From contig NZ_BNBL01000007.1 in NCBI RefSeq assembly GCF_014655595.1, positions 201,909 through 265,908 on the forward strand: a DNA stretch of 64,000 bases, written 5' to 3'. Positions 55,994 to 64,000 of this stretch are shown here, in pieces; within the stretch, counting starts at the first letter, position 1, and the number at the start of each line of letters is the position of its first letter. Source of the stretch: Streptomyces griseocarneus (GTDB taxonomy: Bacteria > Actinomycetota > Actinomycetes > Streptomycetales > Streptomycetaceae). The notes beneath the pieces were generated by a model. The model did not search any database. It was not told the DNA's origin and worked only from the letters and a program-made list of their open reading frames with translations. The position numbers were made by a program, and so were the translations under genes.

Positions 55994-57226
55994 ATGGCCG
56001 AGCTGCACGCACACGTCGCCGCCTACCCCGTCGGACTGCGCCTCGCCGGGCGCCGGGTCGTCGTCCTGGGTGCCGGACAGGTTGCCCAGCGCCGTCTGCC
56101 CGCCCTCCTGGCCGCCGGTGCCGACGTCCTGTTGATCTCCCCCTCGGCCACCCCCTCCGTGGAGGCCATGGCCGAGGCCGGTGAACTGCGCTGGGAGCGC
56201 CGCCGCTACCGCGACGGCGACCTGGACGGCGCCTGGTACGCCCTGATCTCCACCGACGACCCCGCCGCGAACGAGGCGGCCTCCGCCGAGGCCGAGGCCC
56301 GCCGCGTCTGGGCCGTACGCAGCGACGACGCCGACGCCGCCTCCGCCTGGACCCCGGCCACCGGTCGCGCCGCGGGCGTCACGGTCGCCGTGCTCACCGG
56401 CCAGGACCCCCGCCGCTCCGCCGCCGTGCGCGACGCGGTGGTCGAGGGCCTGCGCGACGGTTCGCTCGCCGCCCCCCACCACCGCGCCCGCGTCAAGGGC
56501 GTCGCCCTCGTCGGCGGCGGGCCCGGCGACCCGGACCTGATCACCGTCCGGGGCCGCCGCCTGCTCGCCGAGGCGGACGTGGTCGTCGCCGACCGCCTGG
56601 GCCCGCGTGACCTCCTCGACGAACTTCCCCCGCACGTCGAGGTCATCGACGCGGCCAAGATCCCCTACGGCCGTTTCATGGCCCAGGAGGTCATCAACAA
56701 CGCCCTGATCGAGCACGCCAAGGCCGGAAAGGCCGTGGTCCGCCTCAAGGGCGGCGACCCCTTCGTCTTCGGCCGCGGCATGGAGGAGGTCCAGGCGCTG
56801 GCCGAGCACGGCATCCCGTGCACCGTCGTCCCGGGCATCTCCAGCTCGATCAGCGTCCCGGCGGCCGCCGGAATCCCCGTCACCCACCGTGGGGTGGCAC
56901 ATGAGTTCACGGTGGTCAGCGGCCACGTGGCGCCCGACGACCCGCGCTCGCTGGTCGACTGGGAGGCGCTCGCCCGCCTGCGCGGCACGCTGGTCCTGCT
57001 GATGTCGGTGGAGAACATCGCCGCGATCGCGGCGACGCTGATCCGGCACGGCCGCCCCGCCGCCACGCCCGTGGCGGTGGTGCAGGAGGGAACCACCGCC
57101 GCCCAGCGCCGCGTGGACGCGACCCTGGAGACCGTGGGGGAGAGGACGGCGGCGGAGGGCATACGCCCGCCGGCGGTCATCGTGATCGGCGAGGTAGTAA
57201 CGACGGCCCAGACGCTCAACGGCTGA
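55994..57226 (+). CDS. cobA: Precorrin-2 dehydrogenase / uroporphyrinogen-III C-methyltransferase
   Basis: A 410-residue bifunctional enzyme. The N-terminal Rossmann domain (residues about 10-155, RRVVVLGAGQVAQRRLPALLAAGADVLLISP) resembles the precorrin-2 dehydrogenase part of CysG. The SUMT domain (about 165-410) has GVALVGGGPGDPDLITVRGRRLLAEADVVVADRL and VVRLKGGDPFVFGRGMEE. SUMT adds methyl groups at C2 and C7 of uroporphyrinogen III to give precorrin-2, the branch point to B12 and siroheme. It is shorter than E. coli CysG (457), so the dehydrogenase part should be checked for chelatase ability. TAAGGT about 35 bp upstream is a candidate -10. Could equally be called cysG. Confidence 0.93.
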   Translation: MAELHAHVAAYPVGLRLAGRRVVVLGAGQVAQRRLPALLAAGADVLLISPSATPSVEAMAEAGELRWERRRYRDGDLDGAWYALISTDDPAANEAASAEAEARRVWAVRSDDADAASAWTPATGRAAGVTVAVLTGQDPRRSAAVRDAVVEGLRDGSLAAPHHRARVKGVALVGGGPGDPDLITVRGRRLLAEADVVVADRLGPRDLLDELPPHVEVIDAAKIPYGRFMAQEVINNALIEHAKAGKAVVRLKGGDPFVFGRGMEEVQALAEHGIPCTVVPGISSSISVPAAAGIPVTHRGVAHEFTVVSGHVAPDDPRSLVDWEALARLRGTLVLLMSVENIAAIAATLIRHGRPAATPVAVVQEGTTAAQRRVDATLETVGERTAAEGIRPPAVIVIGEVVTTAQTLNG

Positions 57227-57276
57227 CCACCCCCGGCCCCCCGGGACCACCCGCCACACCGAACCAGGACACAAGC

Positions 57277-58095
57277 ATGGCCGACCTCATCACCATCGAC
57301 GACCCCGACGACCCCCGCCTGCACGACTACACCGGCCTGACGGACGTCGAGCTGCGCCGCCGCCGCGAGCCCGAGGAGGGGCTGTTCATCGCGGAGGGCG
57401 AGAAGGTGATCCGCCGCGCCGGGCAGGCCGGCTACGAGATGCGGTCCATGCTGCTGACGGCCAAGTGGGTCGAGGTGATGCGGGACGTCATCGAGGAGAG
57501 CACGGCCCCCGTCTACGCCGTGACCCCGGACCTCGCGGAGCGGGTGACGGGCTATCACGTCCACCGCGGCGCGCTCGCCTCCATGCGGCGCAAGCCGCTG
57601 CCCGAGGCCGGTGAGCTGCTGCGTTCCGCACGCCGGGTGGCCGTGCTGGAGGGCCTGGTGGACCACACCAACATCGGCGCGATCTTCCGCAGCGCGGCGG
57701 CGCTCGGCATGGACGCGGTCCTGCTCTCCCCGGACTGCGCCGACCCGCTCTACCGCCGCTCGGTGAAGGTCTCCATGGGTGCGGTGTTCTCCGTCCCCTA
57801 CGCCCGCCTGGACAGCTGGCCGGCCGATCTGGAGGCGGTGCGCGAGGCGGGATTCGGCCTGCTCGCCCTCACCCCGCACGAGAAGGCCACGTCCATGGAC
57901 GAGGCGGCCCCGCACCGCCTGGAGCGGGTGGCGCTCATGCTGGGCGCGGAAGGTGACGGCCTGTCCGACCGCGCGCTGCGCGCGGCCGACCAATGGGTCC
58001 GCATCCCGATGGCGCACGGAGTCGACTCGCTCAACGTGGGCGCGGCGGCGGCGGTGGCGTTCTACGCGGTGACAACGGGCCGCCCGACGGCGTAG
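57277..58095 (+). CDS. TrmH/SpoU-family RNA methyltransferase
   Basis: A 272-residue SPOUT enzyme. The N-terminal substrate domain (FIAEGEKVIRRAGQAGYEMRSML) is followed by knot motifs: LEGLVDHTNIGAIFRSAAALGMDAVLLSP (motif 1), MLGAEGDGLSDRAL (motif 2) and IPMAHGVDSLNVGAAAAVAFY (motif 3). It methylates a ribose 2'-OH in rRNA or tRNA; the target is unknown. ATG 57277 follows an AGGACACAAGC segment. The gene is 50 bp downstream of cobA and may be cotranscribed. It converges with the kinase gene (13-bp gap). Confidence 0.92.
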   Translation: MADLITIDDPDDPRLHDYTGLTDVELRRRREPEEGLFIAEGEKVIRRAGQAGYEMRSMLLTAKWVEVMRDVIEESTAPVYAVTPDLAERVTGYHVHRGALASMRRKPLPEAGELLRSARRVAVLEGLVDHTNIGAIFRSAAALGMDAVLLSPDCADPLYRRSVKVSMGAVFSVPYARLDSWPADLEAVREAGFGLLALTPHEKATSMDEAAPHRLERVALMLGAEGDGLSDRALRAADQWVRIPMAHGVDSLNVGAAAAVAFYAVTTGRPTA

Positions 58096-58108
58096 GGCTG
58101 TCCGCCCG

Positions 58109-59506
<1,398 letters not shown>

Positions 59507-60231
59507 GTTCGTCCCCTACCTCCGGTGGGGCTGCCCCACATCGCTGCCCTTCGGCCGTCCGGCCCCTTGGTCGGCCGTCAGGCCCCGTTGGCCGCCCGGC
59601 CTCTGACGTGGCACAGCTTACGGATTGACGGACGGTCGCGCTGCGAGGCCGCGCATGCGTCGGCAAGTGGATTGTCGGTGCCGCGCGGGACGCCCGAAGC
59701 GCGGGCGCGGGGCGTCGGAATCCCGCCACCGGCCCCGGACCGGCGGCTCAAGGGGCCGCAGCGAAAGGGGGATTGGCGCCGTGAGGGGGCACCGGGCGGA
59801 GAGCGTCGCGGATGCGGGGAGCACGACTCGAACGTATGAAGTGATGGCGGGCCGGGCCGTCCGGAGGGCGGAGGCGGCCGCCCGCCGGGGCGTGGTGGAA
59901 GTGAGCGAAGTCACCCGGGGCGGGGCGTCGCGGACGGGCGCGTGGACGGACGGGAGGGGCGTCCCCTCGGGGAGGACCCCAAGGCGCGGGGGTGGGGTCT
60001 CCACCCATGGGAGTAGCTCCGGGGGTGGAGCCTCATCCTCGCGGAGAACCGTCAAGCGGTACGAGGGCATGACGCCCGGCGGCGGTCCCGCACCTAGTGT
60101 TGAAGGCAAGCGGCGGGCGCGAACACTCGTCCCCCGAGGTCAGGTGCCCGCCGCCCCCAAGCAGGCGACACACCGGGCGAACGTGCAGAGCGGGATCCCG
60201 GGACCACGAGCGGGCGGGAAGGAGAGGACCG
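59507..60231. other. 725-bp gap between kinase and small membrane gene
   Basis: No frame shows streptomycete third-position bias across this gap. It holds the kinase promoter on the left, where TTACGGATTGACGG around 59620-59630 is AT-richer than its surroundings. Around 60000-60100, stretches such as GGGAGTAGCTCCGGGGGTGGAGCC can form small hairpins, and TAGTGTTGAAGG (about 60095) might be a -10 region for the small gene. Nothing certain. Confidence 0.5.
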
Positions 60232-60438
60232 ATGGCGCACTACGCGGAACGCCCCGGCGGCCGGGCGCGGACCCGGCAGCAGGTGGACGTCTTCGGGCAG
60301 CGCCCGTCCTCCACTCGCCACCCGCTCGTCGCGGCGGCCATGGTGCTGCCGCTGGCGGCCCTTCTGGCCGTCGTCTTCGGCGGCTGGGATGCCGTCGTCA
60401 CACAAGCGTCGTCCGTGGCCGGGATGCTGGGGCGCTGA
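60232..60438 (+). CDS. Small single-helix membrane protein, unknown function
   Basis: A 68-residue protein from ATG 60232 with an excellent GGAAGGAGAGG site. The basic N-terminal half (RPGGRARTRQQVDVFGQRPSSTRHP) is followed by one transmembrane helix (LVAAAMVLPLAALLAVVFGGW) and a short tail. The family is not recognised. A frame extension to 60097 lacks coding bias. Followed by a 17-bp terminator stem, it is probably transcribed alone. Confidence 0.7.
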   Translation: MAHYAERPGGRARTRQQVDVFGQRPSSTRHPLVAAAMVLPLAALLAVVFGGWDAVVTQASSVAGMLGR

Positions 60439-60514
60439 GGCGCCCCGGGCCCGGGAGAGCGGCCCGGGCCGGGAACGGCATGACCCCGTGGGGACGGGGG
60501 TGCGGCGGACGGCA

Positions 60515-60552
60515 CGAGGGGCCGGGCACCTGGGGAGGTGCCCGGCCCCTCG
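60515..60552. terminator. Terminator between small membrane gene and tRNA operon
   Basis: Perfect 17-bp arms 60515-60531 and 60536-60552 with a GGGG loop, then CGTTTCCC. It faces both the small gene and the convergent tRNA operon. Confidence 0.85.
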
Positions 60553-60630
60553 CGTTTCCCCGCACTTCGTCCGTACGCAAAAGACCGGTGGCCGGAGCTC
60601 TGGGAGCCCCGGCCACCGGCCATGGGATGG

Positions 60631-60702
60631 TGCGCGATACTGGGATTGAACCAGTGACCTCTTCCGTGTCAGGGAAGCGCTCTCCCGCTGAGCTAATCGC
60701 GC
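60631..60702 (-). tRNA. tRNA-Val (anticodon GAC), copy 4 of the operon
   Basis: Cloverleaf on the complement: acceptor GCGCGAT/ATCGCGC, D-arm, anticodon stem CTTCC/GGAAG around CTGACAC (anticodon GAC, reads GUC and GUU), T-arm CTGG-TTCAATC-CCAG, discriminator A; CCA not encoded. Identical to the gene at 60811, being part of a 180-bp tandem duplication. Confidence 0.95.
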
Positions 60703-60725
60703 GGGAAGATCCGTACGGATCTTGG

Positions 60726-60797
60726 TGGACGATACTGGGATTGAACCAGTGACCTCTTCCGTGTCAGGGAAGCGCTCTCCCGCTGAGCTAATCGTCC
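60726..60797 (-). tRNA. tRNA-Val (anticodon GAC), copy 3 of the operon
   Basis: Same body as its neighbour but with a different acceptor stem, GGACGAT/ATCGTCC, still fully paired. Separated from the next gene by a short spacer containing the palindrome AAGATCC-GTAC-GGATCTT. Identical to the gene at 60906. Confidence 0.95.
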
Positions 60798-60810
60798 GGG
60801 TCGTGCTGCG

Positions 60811-60882
60811 TGCGCGATACTGGGATTGAACCAGTGACCTCTTCCGTGTCAGGGAAGCGCTCTCCCGCTGAGCTAATCGCGC
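60811..60882 (-). tRNA. tRNA-Val (anticodon GAC), copy 2 of the operon
   Basis: Acceptor GCGCGAT/ATCGCGC, anticodon GAC. It lies exactly 180 bp from its duplicate at 60631. Confidence 0.95.
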
Positions 60883-60905
60883 GGGAAGATCCATGCGGAT
60901 CTTGG

Positions 60906-60977
60906 TGGACGATACTGGGATTGAACCAGTGACCTCTTCCGTGTCAGGGAAGCGCTCTCCCGCTGAGCTAATCGTCC
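60906..60977 (-). tRNA. tRNA-Val (anticodon GAC), copy 1 of the operon
   Basis: Acceptor GGACGAT/ATCGTCC, anticodon GAC, first of the four Val genes in transcription order. It lies exactly 180 bp from its duplicate at 60726. Confidence 0.95.
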
Positions 60978-60978
60978 T

Positions 60979-61052
60979 TGGAGGTGGAGACGGGATTTGA
61001 ACCCGTGTAGACGGCTTTGCAGGCCGTTGCCTCGCCTCTCGGCCACTCCACC
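60979..61052 (-). tRNA. tRNA-Cys (anticodon GCA)
   Basis: On the complement: acceptor GGTGGAG/CTCCACC, anticodon stem ACGGC/GCCGT around CTGCAAA (anticodon GCA), T-arm ACGGG-TTCAAAT-CCCGT, discriminator U73, which is the identity element for Cys. The 3' CCA is encoded. Second gene of the operon. Confidence 0.95.
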
Positions 61053-61087
61053 AGGAGTGCGGGGGTTCGGGAAGATCCCCCTACTCG

Positions 61088-61160
<73 letters not shown>

Positions 61161-61228
61161 AGGTGCCTCCCCCGGATCGCCCGGGAGCTGCTCCGCCGTT
61201 TCGCTTCCGCGTCCCGGCGACGTGTTGA

Positions 61229-61256
61229 ACTTTAGCGGATTCCGGCGCCAGCTCAA
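61229..61256 (-). promoter_or_regulatory. Promoter of the tRNA operon
   Basis: On the complement, TTGAGC (61256-61251) and TAAAGT (61234-61229) with a 16-bp spacer, about 70 bp upstream of tRNA-Gly. It is the most AT-rich part of the gap. Confidence 0.7.
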
Positions 61257-61319
61257 ATTCCGTTTGCCCAGCGTGCTGCGCTGATCCCGCGCGAGGGCCG
61301 GTCCAGGACCCCCGCGCCA

Positions 61320-61325
61320 TAGACT
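61320..61325 (+). promoter_or_regulatory. -10 element of leaderless pabB
   Basis: TAGACT lies 7 bp before GTG 61333, with no ribosome-binding site between, consistent with transcription starting at the start codon. Confidence 0.6.
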
Positions 61326-61332
61326 CGATGAC

Positions 61333-62403
61333 GTGCAGAGCCTCCCTCCGACGTCCTCCCCGATGGCCCGCTTCGGCGGCCTGATCGCCACTGACCTGCG
61401 CGATGTCACCAGTGACCCGGCCGCCCTGGAGTCCGCCGGCTGGTGGGCCGTCGTCGCCGATTTCGAGGGCGGGCTGACGTGCGCGCGCTTCGGCGACGTC
61501 CGCCCCGCGCCCGCGCCCGTCCCGGTCCCCGGCCGCTGGCGGGGCCCGGCGCCCGAGGACTGGACCAGCTCCCTGGACCGCGACGCCTATGTCGCGGGGG
61601 TGCGGCGCGTACGCGAGCACATAGCCGCCGGCGAGGTCTACCAGGCCAATCTCTGCCGCGTCCTGAGCGCGCCCCTGCCCGACCCGGACGCCGCCGACGT
61701 GGACGCCCTGACCGCGCTGCTCGCCCGGGGCAACCCCGCCCCCTATGCCGGAACGGTTCGCCTGCCCGCGCACGGGGTGGAGGTGGCCACCGCCTCGCCC
61801 GAGCTCTACCTGCGCCGCTCCGGCCGCACCGTGGAGTCCGGACCCATCAAGGGGACCGGCCGCACCGCCGAGGACCTGCTGGAGAAGGACCACGCCGAGA
61901 ACGTGATGATCGTGGACCTGGTCCGCAACGACCTCGGCCGCGTCTGCGCCACCGGCTCCGTGACCGTCCCCGCGCTCTGCGCGGTCGAGCCGCACCCCGG
62001 CCTGGTCCACCTCGTCTCCACCGTCCGCGGGCAGCTCGCCGCCGACGCCGGCTGGGCCGAGCTGTTCGACGCGACCTTCCCGCCCGGCTCCGTGACCGGC
62101 GCCCCCAAGGCCAGCGCCCTGGACATCATCGGCTCCCTGGAGCCCGCCCCGCGCGGCCCCTACTGCGGAGGCATCGGCTGGGTCGACGCCGACCGGGGCA
62201 CCGGCGAGCTGGCCGTCGGCATCCGCACCTTCTGGATCGACCGCGCCGCCCCCGGCGGACCGGTGCTGCGCTTCGGCACCGGAGCCGGCATCACGTGGGG
62301 ATCCGACCCGGAGCGCGAGTGGGCCGAGACCGAGCTCAAGGCGTCCCGGCTGCTCGCGATAGCGTCGGGAACACACCGGCCGCTTGAAGGGACGAAACGG
62401 TGA
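61333..62403 (+). CDS. pabB: Aminodeoxychorismate synthase component I (chorismate-binding)
   Basis: A 356-residue chorismate-utilising enzyme that aminates chorismate to 4-amino-4-deoxychorismate for folate, or for p-aminobenzoate-derived antibiotics. Seen: ASPELYLRRSGRTVESGPIKGTGRT, with the PIKGT lysine typical of PabB rather than anthranilate synthase, HAENVMIVDLVRNDLGRVC, and FPPGSVTGAPKASALDIIGSLE. It is shorter than E. coli PabB (453), missing much of the N-terminal domain, as is common for actinobacterial forms; the PabA amidotransferase must be elsewhere. GTG 61333 appears leaderless. Overlaps pabC by 4 bp. Confidence 0.93.
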   Translation: MQSLPPTSSPMARFGGLIATDLRDVTSDPAALESAGWWAVVADFEGGLTCARFGDVRPAPAPVPVPGRWRGPAPEDWTSSLDRDAYVAGVRRVREHIAAGEVYQANLCRVLSAPLPDPDAADVDALTALLARGNPAPYAGTVRLPAHGVEVATASPELYLRRSGRTVESGPIKGTGRTAEDLLEKDHAENVMIVDLVRNDLGRVCATGSVTVPALCAVEPHPGLVHLVSTVRGQLAADAGWAELFDATFPPGSVTGAPKASALDIIGSLEPAPRGPYCGGIGWVDADRGTGELAVGIRTFWIDRAAPGGPVLRFGTGAGITWGSDPEREWAETELKASRLLAIASGTHRPLEGTKR

Positions 62404-63221
62404 GTATCTGGCTCAACGGGGCGCTGCGCGATGCCGACAGCGCCCATGTCTCCGTCTTCGACCACGGCCTGACGGTCGGCGACGGCGTCTTCGAAACGCT
62501 CAAGACCACGGCCGGCCGGCCCTTCGCCATGACCCGCCACCTGGCCCGGCTCGCCCGCAGCGCCCAGGGCCTCGGCCTGCCCGAGCCCGACCTGGACGAG
62601 GTGCGGCACGCCTGCGCCGCCGTCCTCGAGGCCAACCCCATGCCGCTCGGCCGGCTGCGGATCACCTACACCGGAGGGCTCTCCCCGCTGGGCTCGGACC
62701 GCGGCACCGCCGGCCCCACCCTCGCCGTGGCCCTCAGCGAGACCACCCGGCGCGCCGACACCACGGCCGTCGTCACCGTGCCCTGGACCCGCAACGAGCG
62801 CGGCGCCCTCGCCGGCCTGAAGTCCACCTCGTACGCCGAGAACGTCGTCGCCCTCGAGCGGGCCCGGCAGCAGGGCGCCACCGAGGCGCTGTTCGCCAAC
62901 ACCGTCGGCGCGCTCTGCGAGGGCACCGGATCCAACGTCTTCGTCGTCCTCGACGGCGAGCTGCACACCCCGCCCGTCGCCTCCGGCTGCCTGCCCGGCA
63001 TCACCCGCGCCCTCGTCCTGGAATGGACCGGCGCCCACGAGAGCGACCTGCCCCTCGAGGTCCTGGACCGCGCCGAGGAGATCTTCCTGACCTCCAGCCT
63101 CCGCGACGTCCAGGCCGTCCACGCCCTCGACGGCCGCCAACTGCCCGGCGCGCCCGGCCCGGTGACCGCCAAGGCGATGCGGGTGTTCGACGAGCGCGCG
63201 GCCGCGGACATCGATCCGTAA
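62400..63221 (+). CDS. pabC: 4-amino-4-deoxychorismate lyase (class IV aminotransferase fold)
   Basis: A 273-residue fold-type IV PLP enzyme. HVSVFDHGLTVGDGVFETLK (residues 16-35) is the family start, the PLP lysine is in LAGLKSTSYAENVVALERA (about residue 141), and GCLPGITRALVLEW closes the cofactor-phosphate site. It releases pyruvate from aminodeoxychorismate, giving p-aminobenzoate. A D-amino acid or branched-chain aminotransferase is the alternative, but cotranslation with pabB (GTGA overlap at 62400) strongly favours PabC. Confidence 0.93.
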   Translation: MSIWLNGALRDADSAHVSVFDHGLTVGDGVFETLKTTAGRPFAMTRHLARLARSAQGLGLPEPDLDEVRHACAAVLEANPMPLGRLRITYTGGLSPLGSDRGTAGPTLAVALSETTRRADTTAVVTVPWTRNERGALAGLKSTSYAENVVALERARQQGATEALFANTVGALCEGTGSNVFVVLDGELHTPPVASGCLPGITRALVLEWTGAHESDLPLEVLDRAEEIFLTSSLRDVQAVHALDGRQLPGAPGPVTAKAMRVFDERAAADIDP

Positions 63222-63262
63222 ACCCCGTGACGGGGCGCCGCCGGGCCGGTACAACGTCAAGG

Positions 63263-64000
63263 GTGACCACCACCCTGCGGCCCACCGCACCCGAGCAGCG
63301 CACCGCCGACGGCGGCCGGTCCCGTTCGTACGAGGTGTGCGTCAACAGCCGGCGCGTCGGCACGGTCGACATCTCCACCGAACCCCGCTTCGGGCCGACC
63401 GTCGGCAGGATCGCCCACCTCGTCATCAACGAACGCGACCGGCACCGCGGCCGCGCCACGGTCGCCGCGCTCGCCGCCGAGGAGGTGCTGCGCGGCTGGG
63501 GCTGCACGCAGATCGTGGTGGGCGTCCCCGCGAGCGCGACGACCGCCCTGGCCCTGGCCGGAGCGCTCGGCTACACCGAGCGCAGCCGCAACATGTCCAA
63601 GCCGCTGGCCGCCGCCCCCGCGCTGCCCGCCGGCAGCACCCCCCGCCCCATGGACGAGGCGGAGTTCCGCCGCTGGCTGGCCCGCTCCCGGCAGCGCTAC
63701 GTCCGCGAGTGGACGGACCGGGGCGTGCCGCCCGCGCTGGCCGAGGCCAAGGCCGAGCGCGACCACGAGGGGGTGCTGGGGCAGGGCCTGGCCACGCCGG
63801 GCACCACCCTCGCCGTCCTGGCCCACGACGGCGAGGACGTCGGCACCCTGTGGGTGGGCTCGCACGCCGACGGCGTCTTCGTCTTCGACGTCGAGGTCGG
63901 CGAGGCCCACCGGGGCCGCGGGCACGGCCGCACCCTGATGCTCCTCGCCGAGCGCGAGGCCCTGGCGGCGGGCGCGGCCGCGCTCGGGCTCAACGTCTTC
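63263..64000 (+). CDS. Tandem GNAT-domain N-acetyltransferase (3'-truncated by window)
   Basis: 246 codons are visible from GTG 63263 to the window end without a stop. Two GNAT halves are seen: residues about 1-120 with LVINERDRHRGRATVAALAAEEVLRGWGCTQIVVGVPASATTALALAGALGYT, and residues about 160 onward with FVFDVEVGEAHRGRGHGRTLMLLAEREALAAGAAALGLNVF, the stronger acetyl-CoA motif. TACAAC (63250-63255) 7 bp before the GTG, without a ribosome-binding site, suggests another leaderless mRNA. The substrate is unknown. It follows pabC by 41 bp but probably has its own promoter. Confidence 0.88.
   Translation, partial: MTTTLRPTAPEQRTADGGRSRSYEVCVNSRRVGTVDISTEPRFGPTVGRIAHLVINERDRHRGRATVAALAAEEVLRGWGCTQIVVGVPASATTALALAGALGYTERSRNMSKPLAAAPALPAGSTPRPMDEAEFRRWLARSRQRYVREWTDRGVPPALAEAKAERDHEGVLGQGLATPGTTLAVLAHDGEDVGTLWVGSHADGVFVFDVEVGEAHRGRGHGRTLMLLAEREALAAGAAALGLNVF

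Noticed and set aside
52733..57274. 1513-residue open frame on the minus strand across bluB-cobT and cobA
   Set aside because: It is antisense to two well-supported genes; its Gly/Arg/Leu-rich repeats mirror the Ala/Pro/Glu codons of the sense strand, a usual artefact in high-GC DNA.
57277..58095. Assignment of the second TrmH-like gene to B12 synthesis
   Set aside because: All knot motifs are those of RNA ribose methyltransferases; proximity to cobA alone does not support a corrin role.
60631..60977. Regular near-identical repeats resembling a CRISPR array
   Set aside because: Each repeat folds into a full tRNA-Val cloverleaf; the spacing comes from a two-gene tandem duplication.

Overview
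The window is a high-GC actinobacterial chromosome segment, almost certainly from a Streptomyces. The signs are very strong G/C bias at third codon positions, frequent GTG starts, frequent 4-bp ATGA/GTGA stop-start overlaps, many apparently leaderless promoters with TAnnnT boxes just upstream of the start codon, rare TTA codons confined to a few genes, and an argCJBDR cluster of the streptomycete type. There is no rRNA, CRISPR array, insertion sequence or integrase. Gene identities come from motifs read in the translations; no database search was possible.

Layout. 1-8.8 kb: the 3' end of an aldehyde dehydrogenase with an overlapping SDR, a secreted HAD phosphatase, a convergent PLP aldolase/deaminase, an orphan mycosin-like protease with a membrane partner, an SseB-domain protein, an aquaporin and a DUF1844 protein. 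8.9-16.7 kb: the translation block infC-rpmI-rplT behind a structured leader, a TrmH-type methyltransferase, a PAS histidine kinase and pheST. 16.8-29.6 kb: accessory and regulatory genes (SpoIIE-type phosphatase, TPR regulator with a TTA codon, NUDIX, hydroxybutyryl-CoA dehydrogenase, Tat-exported glycoside hydrolase-like protein, and the pairs EamA/MocR, LysR/MFS and MarR/NmrA). 29.7-39.4 kb: arginine biosynthesis, argC-sORF-argJ-argB-argD-argR, then a 2-kb islet (AbfB-domain protein, unknown protein, tRNA-Pro, Uma2 protein), then argG-argH from its own promoter. 39.4-46.6 kb: TetR/MFS efflux pair behind a 58-bp perfect palindrome, secreted lipase, PlsC-like acyltransferase, GDPD phosphodiesterase, sigma-like protein with a TTA codon, GNAT and two membrane proteins. 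46.7-49.9 kb: a methionine ABC importer (metN-metI-metQ) preceded by two cysteine-containing short leader ORFs. 50-58.1 kb: corrinoid and siroheme genes (cobL, a BluB-CobT fusion with a very long Ala/Pro/Glu-rich N-terminal region, cysG/cobA) and an RNA methyltransferase. 58.1-64 kb: Ser/Thr kinase, a small membrane protein, a six-tRNA operon (Gly, Cys, four Val), pabB-pabC and a double-GNAT protein cut by the window end.

The most notable points are: a 33-codon Cys-containing ORF coupled by 4-bp overlaps to both argC and argJ; a 58-bp perfect inverted repeat that makes the promoter of the TetR gene symmetric; cysteine-codon leader ORFs in front of the methionine transporter; a probable AUC start for infC; the BluB-CobT fusion, entered through a 6-codon coupled ORF; and a tandem 180-bp duplication of a tRNA-Val pair.
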